This document shows, one piece after another, positions 52,604 through 60,571 of a stretch of DNA of 64,000 bases. The notes below the pieces were generated by a model. The model was given only the letters and a program-made list of their open reading frames with translations. It was not told the origin of the DNA and searched no databases. Made by a program: the position numbers and the translations under genes. Source of the DNA: Rhizobium mongolense USDA 1844. GTDB taxonomy: Bacteria > Pseudomonadota > Alphaproteobacteria > Rhizobiales > Rhizobiaceae. Within the stretch, counting starts at the first letter, position 1. Every line of letters begins with the position of its first letter. The stretch covers positions 1 to 64,000 of the forward strand of contig NZ_ATTQ01000012.1 in NCBI RefSeq assembly GCF_000419765.1. The letters run 5' to 3'.

Positions 52604-54532
52604 TCAATTAATTAGAGCGCCAACGATATTCTTTGCGACGACATCTGCACCTGCCCTCGTGAGGTGAAGTTTGTCGTAAATATAAGCTTGGCCTCCTGAT
52701 GCTAAGACACAGTTATTGTCAGCTGTGTTGCAAAAGGATTGCGAGGGAAAAACCCTGATTATATTACCGCCCTTAATGCTGTCCAGGTAATCAACTGCGT
52801 CTTTCGCCTGGGAAAAATATTTTTCCTTAGAAACCGAAACTGTTGGCTTCAGGTTGCCGGTTAGCATTAGTTTGGCGACCTTGGCCACAACCTGTGAATC
52901 TCCTCTGGGGACCGGATATAGCAAAACAACCCGAATACCGGATTCCAGTAGTTCATTCACCGTCGACTGAAGCGCTTCACGCACCATGGCTTTTCCCTTC
53001 GAAGACGTAAGCGTGATTGGTTGTTTGTTGCGCACCAGGTTCTTCTCGTCGAAAAACGTGATCCACGCCCCAGCCAGGATGACTGTTTTAACACCACTGG
53101 CTTTGATACGTTCGAATGCAGTCTGAATATAGTTTGGACAGCCTTGTGCGGGCTCTCCACTGCTCTTAATTTCCACGATTGGAGCGCATGCGGTATGCGT
53201 CATCTGCTCCAAAGCGATGCCGTGTCGATCAAGTTGCGCGGCTAAAGAGGGGCTCAGTGACGAAGCTATGGAATCCCCTACGATCGCGTAGCTAGAATCA
53301 TGCTCAGAATTATAAACGCAACTTGGTTCCGGCAATTGGAGCGGAGAAGGATCCGTAAATGCTAGACAGCGTCGATTCCATGCGTTCTCTTGAATAAAAT
53401 TAGAAATTTGAGGCGGTAGCCGGGATGGGGCGCCTTTTGTGAGGTTTCCGTAGATTCCAAAACTAACAAGCGCGATTGTAAAGACAGCGCAGCCACCGAC
53501 GAATCCTTTGCTAACATGAATTTCTTGATCAGGCTTGCGCCTGAACGGCAGCTCAATGAAACGGTACGTGCAATATGCCAATGCCAAGGAGACGACTATC
53601 AAAGCGAACATCGTCATTCCGTTTGGTACGTCTACGCTGCGAATTTTAGCAAAAGCAAACAGGGGCTGATGCCACAAGTACGCGCTGTAGCTGATCGTGC
53701 CCACCATCACTAGAGGTGGTAGGGATAGGCTATTTCCTACAAAATTCCCGCTTCTCGCAAATGTTAGGACTAAACATGTTCCAGCTACCGCCAGACCTGC
53801 TGCGGGGAACTGAGAGCTCTCATCGAAACAGATAACCGCAGCGCCGATAAGGATGATCCCCGCGCAAGCCCACCATCCATGATCGCGTTCTCGGCCACCG
53901 GAGAAGACAGCGCAGGCCCCTCCAAAGAAAAACTCCCATGCTCGTGTTGGAAGAAAATAAAAGTTCAGTTCGGGGTCATATTTCGAGCATATGTAGCTTA
54001 CGATAATACTGAGCGTGGCTCCCGCCACTAAAAATAGTAGCGTTGCGTTCTTTTTGTATGACTTCTTGCCTATTATACGTAGCAAAAACGGATAGATCGC
54101 GTAAAATTGCTCCTCGACCCCAAGGCTCCATGTATGAAGTAGCGGCATTTGGGCCGTTTCAGGCGCAAAATACCCACTTTTTGTCCAGAAGAAAATATTT
54201 GATACCGACAGGCATGCTGCAATAACTGAATCCGAGAACGCGCGTAATTCCGCTGGCATCATCCAATACCACCCGGCCGGTACACAGCATGCGATTACAA
54301 AAAAAAGAGCGGGTAGAATTCGCCGCGCACGCTTTTCGAAGAAGCGTGCGATGCTAAACGTTCCTGCCTCTATGTCCCTTAAAATGATCGATGTTATCAG
54401 ATAGCCGCTAATCACAAAAAATATATCGACGCCGATAAAGCCTCCAGGCAGAGCATTTGGGTACGCATGGAAAACAATCACGGACAAGACAGCTACGGCG
54501 CGAAGTCCTTCGATCTCTGTCCTGTACTTCAT
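52604..54532 (-). CDS. OafA/YrhL-type membrane acyltransferase with SGNH tail (copy 3)
   Basis: A 642-residue protein; ATG 54532 (MKYRTEIEGLRAVAVLSVIV) is chosen because it meets the family's conserved start, while the frame open to 54727 adds unrelated sequence. The acyltransferase-3 domain has GGFIGVDIFFVISGYLITSI, KRARRILPALFF and LLHTWSLGVEEQFYAIYPFL. The SGNH domain has YAIVGDSIASSLSPSL (Ser), the block THTACAPIVE, and DKLHLTRAGADVVA (Asp/His). It differs more from copies 1 and 2 than they do from each other, so it probably has another acceptor. The base composition is more A+T-rich than the rkpA operon. Confidence 0.9.
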   Translation of the reverse strand: MKYRTEIEGLRAVAVLSVIVFHAYPNALPGGFIGVDIFFVISGYLITSIILRDIEAGTFSIARFFEKRARRILPALFFVIACCVPAGWYWMMPAELRAFSDSVIAACLSVSNIFFWTKSGYFAPETAQMPLLHTWSLGVEEQFYAIYPFLLRIIGKKSYKKNATLLFLVAGATLSIIVSYICSKYDPELNFYFLPTRAWEFFFGGACAVFSGGRERDHGWWACAGIILIGAAVICFDESSQFPAAGLAVAGTCLVLTFARSGNFVGNSLSLPPLVMVGTISYSAYLWHQPLFAFAKIRSVDVPNGMTMFALIVVSLALAYCTYRFIELPFRRKPDQEIHVSKGFVGGCAVFTIALVSFGIYGNLTKGAPSRLPPQISNFIQENAWNRRCLAFTDPSPLQLPEPSCVYNSEHDSSYAIVGDSIASSLSPSLAAQLDRHGIALEQMTHTACAPIVEIKSSGEPAQGCPNYIQTAFERIKASGVKTVILAGAWITFFDEKNLVRNKQPITLTSSKGKAMVREALQSTVNELLESGIRVVLLYPVPRGDSQVVAKVAKLMLTGNLKPTVSVSKEKYFSQAKDAVDYLDSIKGGNIIRVFPSQSFCNTADNNCVLASGGQAYIYDKLHLTRAGADVVAKNIVGALIN

Positions 54533-54884
54533 AAATCGGCGCCCCCGAGTGATTGAGAAGTCGAGGTCATATTCGAATGAGCAAAAATAGCAATATCGAG
54601 GCGGCACCTCCAATCGGGGCGTTTCCGGTAAGCCACAGCGAAATATCTGGACCAGCAAATGCCGCAGGGTTTCCACGCTCTTGATGGATGGGCACTGACC
54701 ATCAGCCGAATTTGATCCCGAGGCCACGCCCCGTTGTCAAGCTTGATGAATACTCGACCATCCCATCATTGTGACCTGCCACCAAGAAGCATCCTTCCGG
54801 CGGGGACCGCCTTGCGAAATTCCGGGTCTGCCGTGGGCCTGCGCATTCCATCAACCTAGTGTGGCTATACGTGGCGTTAACCCA
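54533..54884. other. Intergenic region, nothing recognised
   Basis: About 350 bases upstream of acyltransferase copy 3 and downstream of the minus-strand gene at 54885-55601. A GATGAATACTCGAC segment near 54745 recurs near 58120. No gene or terminator was seen. The promoter for copy 3 should be here. Confidence 0.35.
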
Positions 54885-55601
54885 TTACGCCGGCATCCAT
54901 AGCGGTATGCCGATCGCTGAAGAAACTTGAGGATCCGCGGTGTAAAGCGGCCACCCATCGCGCAACAGCTTGCTGAAAACCATCTCGTCCATAGTTTGAT
55001 GAAGTCGCCCAAGATTTTCGTTATTGTACGCATGCCCAGTGGACCGAGGATTAATACCGGTAATTATGACTTCGCTCGCGCCATGGCAGAAGGCAAACAG
55101 CACGGCATTTACCCCGTTGGAGCACTTTTCACTCGCGTCCATTTCCGCAGTCCTTAGGCCACAAACTTTATCGAGTAGCGCCATTCTTTCGTATTTGTTG
55201 ACAAGCGTTAGACTCTCGTACTGGTAGTGAAATGCGCTCAAGCCCGCTCTGAGTGCTTCCTCACCCTCCGGCCAGAGAAAGACATATAAGGCCTTTGTGG
55301 ACTGCCCCCGCAGCACCCGGCGAACCTCAACCGCATTGGTATTTTGACCTCTTATCTGGTTGAATTGCATGAACGTAATGTCTGGTCTCTCGATGCCCCA
55401 GTTTTTTGTGACAGCCTGAGACCCGTTGACTGTCACAATGCTAAAGTTGCGATCAAATCCAGCAGGGAGATTTGCTTGCGGGGCAGATCCAACCACGACG
55501 ACGGGACCGCGAAACGGAGTGCGTAAATCCGGAGGGCTTGGCCGTGCAAGTTTATATTTTAGTGTTCGGTACACCCGCTTGCGAAGTTGACTGATGCTCA
55601 T
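54885..55601 (-). CDS. GSAP-motif protein, possible nonulosonate (sialyl)-type transferase
   Basis: A 238-residue protein: FRGPVVVVGSAPQANLPAGF (GSAP turn), VTVNGSQAVTKNWGIERPDI, ALYVFLWPEGEEALRAG, CGLRTAEMDASEKCSNGVNA then VLFAFCHGASEVIITGINPR with HAYNNEN. The block S-N-G-V-N-A-V-L-x5-G-A-x-x-V-x-I-x-G with a following His resembles GT42/DUF115-like transferases. It is the intact relative of the broken gene at 47557-47841 and of 43930-44646. It faces the related gene at 55865-56779 across a shared 263-base promoter region, so the two are divergently transcribed. Confidence 0.58.
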   Translation of the reverse strand: MSISQLRKRVYRTLKYKLARPSPPDLRTPFRGPVVVVGSAPQANLPAGFDRNFSIVTVNGSQAVTKNWGIERPDITFMQFNQIRGQNTNAVEVRRVLRGQSTKALYVFLWPEGEEALRAGLSAFHYQYESLTLVNKYERMALLDKVCGLRTAEMDASEKCSNGVNAVLFAFCHGASEVIITGINPRSTGHAYNNENLGRLHQTMDEMVFSKLLRDGWPLYTADPQVSSAIGIPLWMPA

Positions 55602-55864
55602 ATTAACTCAAGGATTTCATAGAAGTAGGCATTTCGCGTGACAGCCAGTTTTCTACCGTTCAGTTCGACGTTCGGCAGTCGAGATACGGCTTTGTTCTCG
55701 TGGGATTATTACCTTGACACTTCTAGTGGTCGCAAGCCAATAACTTTGCACAGACCACACTTTGAACACTCACGCGCGCGGGCGGCCTTCAGGAGACGCT
55801 ACAGATAGCGAAGATTTCAAGCGCCCGCTCGGCCTTAATAATAAAACGATCAGGTAGCGTTGTC

Positions 55865-56779
55865 ATGGGAGAGATATTTCACTCAGCAAACCGCCCGTTG
55901 GCACGATCCATTATCAAAATCGGCGTTAGGCTGTTTCTCGGCCGATCTAAAAGCCATTTTCAAGATTGGCTGCCGGGGCTCAAGATCATTTCCTTCGAGG
56001 AGCGGCAACAAGCCTTAATTCGTTATCGGTCGGTCGATATTGTTGAAACGCTGGCTTTTGCTGATGTCAATCCAAGCAAACCTGACTGTGTTTTTATCGT
56101 CGGCAGCGGCCCGTCAATAAACCATTGCGCAATTGAGAAGATACCGCCCGGCAGTGCGTTGTTACTCAACGGAGCGATAAGCCTTATTGGACCAAAGATA
56201 CAAGAGCCGCTCGCTGTAGTTGTGGAGGACGAGCGCTTCGTGTGGAGGCATTTCACTCTCCTTAAGGAGAAGGTTCCTCAAAACGTTCCATGTTTACTAT
56301 CGATCAGCGTCATTCGAGCGATTTGTGAGATTGACAGTGCCTGGCTTCGAGACAGAAAGGTAGTGCTCATCAGAAACATTCTTGCACCATATGGGCAAAA
56401 ACGACGTTCAGAAGTGGCTTTTCAAAGCGACTGGCTTTTCCGGAGTGAGAATTCGGCAGTATCGATAGATCCTGACAAAGGCATATTCCCCGCGGGCTCT
56501 GTCGCCGCAACTGCCATGCAATTTGCGTTAGCGTCGGGCGCGACGCGCATTGGCCTTTTTGGTATAGATATTTCGAACGCAAATCTCCCTCGGTTTTACG
56601 AAAATGAGACCTCCTCCGCTTATACTGGAATATTATCGGCAGAGCGTCGTATTCTCGCGTTCTTCGCTGCGGCAAAGCAGTATGCAGGTAGAAAGTCCAT
56701 TGAATTGGATTGTTTTTCGCCCGTTTCCGCATTGCTGAAAATCGGCTATCGCTACGACGAGCGCTTCGAAAACGACTGA
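55865..56779 (+). CDS. GSGPS-motif protein (DUF115/GT42-like)
   Basis: A 304-residue protein. KPDCVFIVGSGPSINHCAIE contains the GSGPS nucleotide-binding turn, followed by PPGSALLLNGAISLIG (N-x-A like the CxNQ of sialyltransferases) and PLAVVVEDERFVWRHFTLL. FPAGSVAATAMQFALASGAT then RIGLFGIDISNANLPRFYEN gives the G-S-V-A...A-L-A-S-G-A-x-x-I-x-L-x-G-I-D block. It then ends in ELDCFSPVSALLKIGY. These are the plan of GT42 (Cst-type) and MptE/DUF115 proteins. It converges on the ELM1-like gene with no bases between the two stops (56779/56780). Confidence 0.6.
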   Translation: MGEIFHSANRPLARSIIKIGVRLFLGRSKSHFQDWLPGLKIISFEERQQALIRYRSVDIVETLAFADVNPSKPDCVFIVGSGPSINHCAIEKIPPGSALLLNGAISLIGPKIQEPLAVVVEDERFVWRHFTLLKEKVPQNVPCLLSISVIRAICEIDSAWLRDRKVVLIRNILAPYGQKRRSEVAFQSDWLFRSENSAVSIDPDKGIFPAGSVAATAMQFALASGATRIGLFGIDISNANLPRFYENETSSAYTGILSAERRILAFFAAAKQYAGRKSIELDCFSPVSALLKIGYRYDERFEND

Positions 56780-57754
56780 CTATTCTCCAGTCAATGGTCC
56801 GGGTTGGAACCCGATCCTTCGTTCAATGACGCGCGCTATACGCTTGGCTTCATTTAGCGGTGAATACGAATAAGCCTCAAGTCGACCTTCGAACGACCGC
56901 GTCAATTTCAATGTTTCTCGCAGATCCCGATGAAAGCGCTCAAACTTCACCAGCCTATCGCCGGGAACAGCTGACAGATCCAAGGAATATACCGGTCGGC
57001 CGGTCACTAGCGCCTCGCATGGCATTGTCACTGAATCCTTTGTGATGAGAAAGGCGTCAGCCGCCGCGACGTAGTCAATGTAAGGATTTGGTTCACATCG
57101 ATCCCAAACGGTGACGGTTGGCGATTCAATCTCGCGTAGCCTTCGTAAAGTCTCATCGTCGGATCTTCGAGATGTTGACACGAGAACTTGCCAGTCGCCG
57201 TCTGCAAGAGTTCTAATTGCGTCCTGGATGCCGCTTATCGCCCGATCGTCATAAACGTAGGCACCGTTTGAACCTCCGACGAACACGGAGGCTATTTTGC
57301 GTCCCTGCGGATTATACAGGCGCCTGGCATTTTCCCGCCGCAGCATTATCTCTTCGGCCCGGAGCCGATGTGGTACGCCTACCATCCGCTCGTATTGCGG
57401 CAGTTCATCGAACTCATTTGTCCAGTCATGATTGGATACGAAAACCAAATCATAACCGGATACCCTCGGACGCTGGAGATGCACTATAAACGGCCGGCTT
57501 TTGAAGGCTCGTTTCATCTTTATGACGTGGCTTTCAGACCTGAAACCACAGGAAATGATGACATCAGGCCTTGCTTCTCGTGAAGAGAACAAACGCGGCG
57601 AAAAATATTTTGAGATGCCGTGTTTTACTACAACGGGTTTTTGAAGGACTGGCCCACCAAAATTATTCGCTACGCCGGTGCATTGAGACATCGTACCAAT
57701 TTTAGACTCGCTGACAACCCATGCGTTGAGCAGGTCGCTCTTGACCGGATCCAT
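56780..57754 (-). CDS. ELM1/GtrOC1-like glycosyltransferase (DUF1022)
   Basis: About 324 residues from ATG 57754 (MDPVKSDLLNAWVVSESKIG; AGGG eight bases upstream); ATG 57817 is also possible and the frame is open to 57922. ESKIGTMSQCTGVANNFGGP is the ELM1 opening. Then FIVHLQRPRVSGYDLVFVSN-HDW, IASVFVGGSNGAYVYDD, VLVSTSRRSDDETLRRL, YVAAADAFLITKDSVTMPCE and ALVTGRPVYSLDL show the GT-B plan of the mitochondrial-fission ELM1/bacterial DUF1022 family. Bacterial members include LPS-core transferases. It is convergent with and abuts the GSGPS gene, hinting at tight packing of a small cassette. Confidence 0.78.
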   Translation of the reverse strand: MDPVKSDLLNAWVVSESKIGTMSQCTGVANNFGGPVLQKPVVVKHGISKYFSPRLFSSREARPDVIISCGFRSESHVIKMKRAFKSRPFIVHLQRPRVSGYDLVFVSNHDWTNEFDELPQYERMVGVPHRLRAEEIMLRRENARRLYNPQGRKIASVFVGGSNGAYVYDDRAISGIQDAIRTLADGDWQVLVSTSRRSDDETLRRLREIESPTVTVWDRCEPNPYIDYVAAADAFLITKDSVTMPCEALVTGRPVYSLDLSAVPGDRLVKFERFHRDLRETLKLTRSFEGRLEAYSYSPLNEAKRIARVIERRIGFQPGPLTGE

Positions 57755-58209
57755 TCTAATTACCCTGTTTGAGACCACGTGGCTGACGTAGTCCCTTCCG
57801 TTGTTTTCCGAGGTCATGTTGTTATCAAGCCGTCTCACGGATTCCAAGTGAGGTTCACCAAGTGAGTAGCAGGAGACCAGATCGGGATTCTGCGACATTC
57901 TTCGTGTCTGGCAATGTCCCAAGGCGGCGAACGCTCGCAGGCCAGAAAGAGGACGGCCACGTGATCTCGTGGCAGCAGCGTGACGTCAATCGGCTGCCCG
58001 ACTCCATTCTAAACTTAATGGCAGTCGCGTTCCTCCGCAGGGTCTACAGGAATCGGACGGCTATGCAAGACGATCAGCCGAATGCTTCCCGGCAGACGCG
58101 GCGTTTTGTCAGGCGCGATGAATACTCGACTTTCCGGTCATTGGCCGGTAAGACGCCAGCTCGAACCTTATCGCTTGGCTGAGCCGGCGGGGAATTCATA
58201 CGAGCGCTC
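57755..58209. other. Intergenic region upstream of the MsbA-type gene
   Basis: About 455 bases (the left part may be the N-terminus of the ELM1-like gene if its upstream ATGs are used). No motif-bearing frame, RNA gene or IS end was found. A GATGAATACTCGAC segment near 58120 also occurs near 54745. It marks the transition from the variable island to backbone-like genes. Confidence 0.35.
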
Positions 58210-59964
58210 ATGTCTCCAGCAAAACAGAACGTCCGCACTCTTGAGATATTGAAGCGGGTGGTCTCCGAAAATTTTAGGGACCATATTCCTGGCTATAGCT
58301 TCGCGATTGCCTGCCTGGCTGCGGTCGCGCTTTCTACTGCCTATACGGCCTACGTGATGAAGAGCATTGTCGACGAGGCCTTCGTCAGTAAAGACGCAGA
58401 GCTCGTCGGGCTAATCTGTCTCTCGCTCTTCGCCGCATTCGTCATCCGAGGATTTGCAAGCTACGGTCAGGCTGTTGCTCTTTCAAGGGTCAGCAACGGT
58501 ATCGTCGCCCGCTACCAAAAGCGGCTTGCGGCTCATCTGATGACGCTTCCGGTCGAATTTTTCGACCAGCGACGGTCGGGGCAGGTCGCTGCGTTATTGA
58601 GCCAGAATATTTCCGGCATACGCGACGTTCTCAATCTGACGGTTACGTCGACGGCGCGGGACATGCTCTCCTTCGTCTCGCTGCTCGCAGTGATGGTCTA
58701 TCAGGACCCGTTGCTGAGTACCGTCGTTTTGGTGATGGCACCGGCGCTGCTCTTCGGGCTCAGATATTTTTCACGTCGCCTCAAAGAGGTTGCGGCAAGA
58801 GGCATCCGGCTCAACGGCATTTTCTTCGGAACCATGCAGGAGACGATCCAGGGCATTTCCGTGGTTAAGGCCTTTACGATGGAGCGCGCGCTGCAGGCTC
58901 GGGTCGAAGACGTCATCGTTGCGGTCGAAAATCGATCCAATCACCTTGCCCGCTTATCCGAACGCAATGCACCTGTGACCGAGAGTTTTGCCGGCCTCAT
59001 GCTGGCCGGCGTACTTGCTTATGCCGCCTATCGCTCGATCTATTTCAACGTACCGCCGGGTGCCTTCTTCTCTTTCTTCACGGCGCTGCTGCTGCTCTAC
59101 GATCCACTGCGCCGTCTTGCGAAGCTGCAGGTGCAGATGGAGCGCGCGGCCGTCCACGCACGGATGATCTACGAAGTGCTGGACATGGAGCCGCGCCAGC
59201 GCGACCTGCCGGATGCTAAGCCGCTGAGGCCGACGGAGGCACGGATCGAATTTCGCGACGTCTCCTTCGCTTATGGCGCCGATAGCGTCCTGAACGGCGT
59301 CAGCTTCGTCGCCGAAGGCGGTAAGACGACGGCGCTCGTCGGCCCGTCCGGCGCCGGAAAATCGACGATCATGAATCTGATCCCGCGTTTCTATGATCCG
59401 ACGGGCGGCGAGATTCTGATCGACGGGCAGGACATCGCCCATGTCACCAAACAGTCGCTGCGTGAGCAGCTCGCCTATGTCTCGCAGCAACCCTACCTCT
59501 TCGAAGGCTCGATCCGCAACAATATCCGATATGGCCGGCCGGATGCGACGGATGCCGAGGTCGAGGAAGCCGCACGGCTTGCCTACGCGCATGATTTCAT
59601 CCTGGCGCAGCCGCAGGGCTACGATACGCCCGTCGGCGAAAGCGGCGTGACGCTGTCGGGCGGCCAGCGCCAGCGCCTGTCGATTGCCCGCGCGCTGGTG
59701 CGCAACGCTCCGATCCTCTTGCTCGACGAGGCAACCTCCGCCCTCGACAACGAATCCGAAGCTGCCGTCCAAAGGGCTCTCGACGAAGCGATGACCGGAC
59801 GCACCGTCGTCGTCATCGCCCACCGGCTTTCCACCGTTGTGCGCGCCGACAAGATCGTCGTCATGCAGCAGGGCCGTGTCGTCGAAGAAGGCAATCACGA
59901 GACGCTTGCGAAGCTCGATGACGGTCTTTACGCTCGGCTTAGCCAGTTGGGATTCAGTGCGTAA
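58210..59964 (+). CDS. MsbA-type lipid/peptide ABC exporter
   Basis: A 584-residue half-transporter: six spans in residues 1-310 (for example YSFAIACLAAVALSTAYTAY) followed by a nucleotide-binding domain. Walker A is GPSGAGKST (from residue 378), the Q-loop lies in YVSQQPYLFEG, the signature is LSGGQRQRLSIARAL, Walker B is ILLLDEATSALD, and the switch His is in VIAHRLSTV. Length and order are those of MsbA/LmrA-type homodimeric exporters. It may flip lipid A precursors or other lipids. A role in moving the RkpA-derived lipid is possible but only inferred from proximity. G+C-rich codon use matches the rkpA operon rather than the neighbouring variable genes. Confidence 0.92.
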   Translation: MSPAKQNVRTLEILKRVVSENFRDHIPGYSFAIACLAAVALSTAYTAYVMKSIVDEAFVSKDAELVGLICLSLFAAFVIRGFASYGQAVALSRVSNGIVARYQKRLAAHLMTLPVEFFDQRRSGQVAALLSQNISGIRDVLNLTVTSTARDMLSFVSLLAVMVYQDPLLSTVVLVMAPALLFGLRYFSRRLKEVAARGIRLNGIFFGTMQETIQGISVVKAFTMERALQARVEDVIVAVENRSNHLARLSERNAPVTESFAGLMLAGVLAYAAYRSIYFNVPPGAFFSFFTALLLLYDPLRRLAKLQVQMERAAVHARMIYEVLDMEPRQRDLPDAKPLRPTEARIEFRDVSFAYGADSVLNGVSFVAEGGKTTALVGPSGAGKSTIMNLIPRFYDPTGGEILIDGQDIAHVTKQSLREQLAYVSQQPYLFEGSIRNNIRYGRPDATDAEVEEAARLAYAHDFILAQPQGYDTPVGESGVTLSGGQRQRLSIARALVRNAPILLLDEATSALDNESEAAVQRALDEAMTGRTVVVIAHRLSTVVRADKIVVMQQGRVVEEGNHETLAKLDDGLYARLSQLGFSA

Positions 59965-60167
59965 AATCGTTGCGGTTCAGAAGTCGCGCGGAATTTGGTG
60001 TCTTCGCCGCAAACCCGTAGTGCCTTGTGCTCGAACGGGAGCTGCCGCCAATGATAATCGCCGAGGGCGAACGCGGTCCAATGCCTTCGGTGACCCCAAA
60101 AAGCGCTTCCGGAAGAATGCGGCATGATAAAAGGCATTCTAGGCAGCTGCTTAGAATGGCACGGAAC

Positions 60168-60452
60168 TCAGACTCTCACTCTGATGATATCAGGAATTTC
60201 GAGAGGGATGTGCGCCTCGTGGGCGGCATCGATGAAGGCTTGCCTTGCTTGCTCTTTCGACGTTCTTCCCTCAGCTACGCCGATGCATACTTCCATGGCA
60301 TCGAAAAATGCTTTGCCATCAGAGACTGGCCAATACCTGAGAAGCATATCAAGGGCTTCCCGGGTATTTGTAATAGTGTAGAGTTGTCCGCTTTTCTTGC
60401 AGACGATCATTACCGGCTGAACCCACTGCGCACTGTCCACGGCCGCCCCCAC
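60168..60452 (-). CDS. DUF982 domain protein
   Basis: Up to 94 residues from GTG 60452 (GTG 60440 also possible). SAQWVQPVMIVCKKSGQLYT, ITNTREALDMLLRYWPVSDG, then FFDAMEVCIGVAEGRTSKEQ and ARQAFIDAAHEAHI match DUF982, a family expanded in rhizobia, often in many copies, with no known function. It stands alone between the ABC exporter and the cyclase gene. Confidence 0.82.
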   Translation of the reverse strand: MGAAVDSAQWVQPVMIVCKKSGQLYTITNTREALDMLLRYWPVSDGKAFFDAMEVCIGVAEGRTSKEQARQAFIDAAHEAHIPLEIPDIIRVRV

Positions 60453-60571
60453 AACCTATCGGCAAGTTAACACTCGCTGGAATCCTGCGCAGGCGCAAGC
60501 GGATTCAGAGGCTGGATTAATTTCTCGTCGATCCAAAAGGCACAGAAGAACGCGGGGAGCACTTACCGACC

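Noticed and set aside
54740..58135. GATGAATACTCGAC repeated near 54745 and 58120 as a recombination repeat
   Set aside because: Fourteen identical bases in 64 kb can occur by chance, and flanking similarity is too patchy to define an element.
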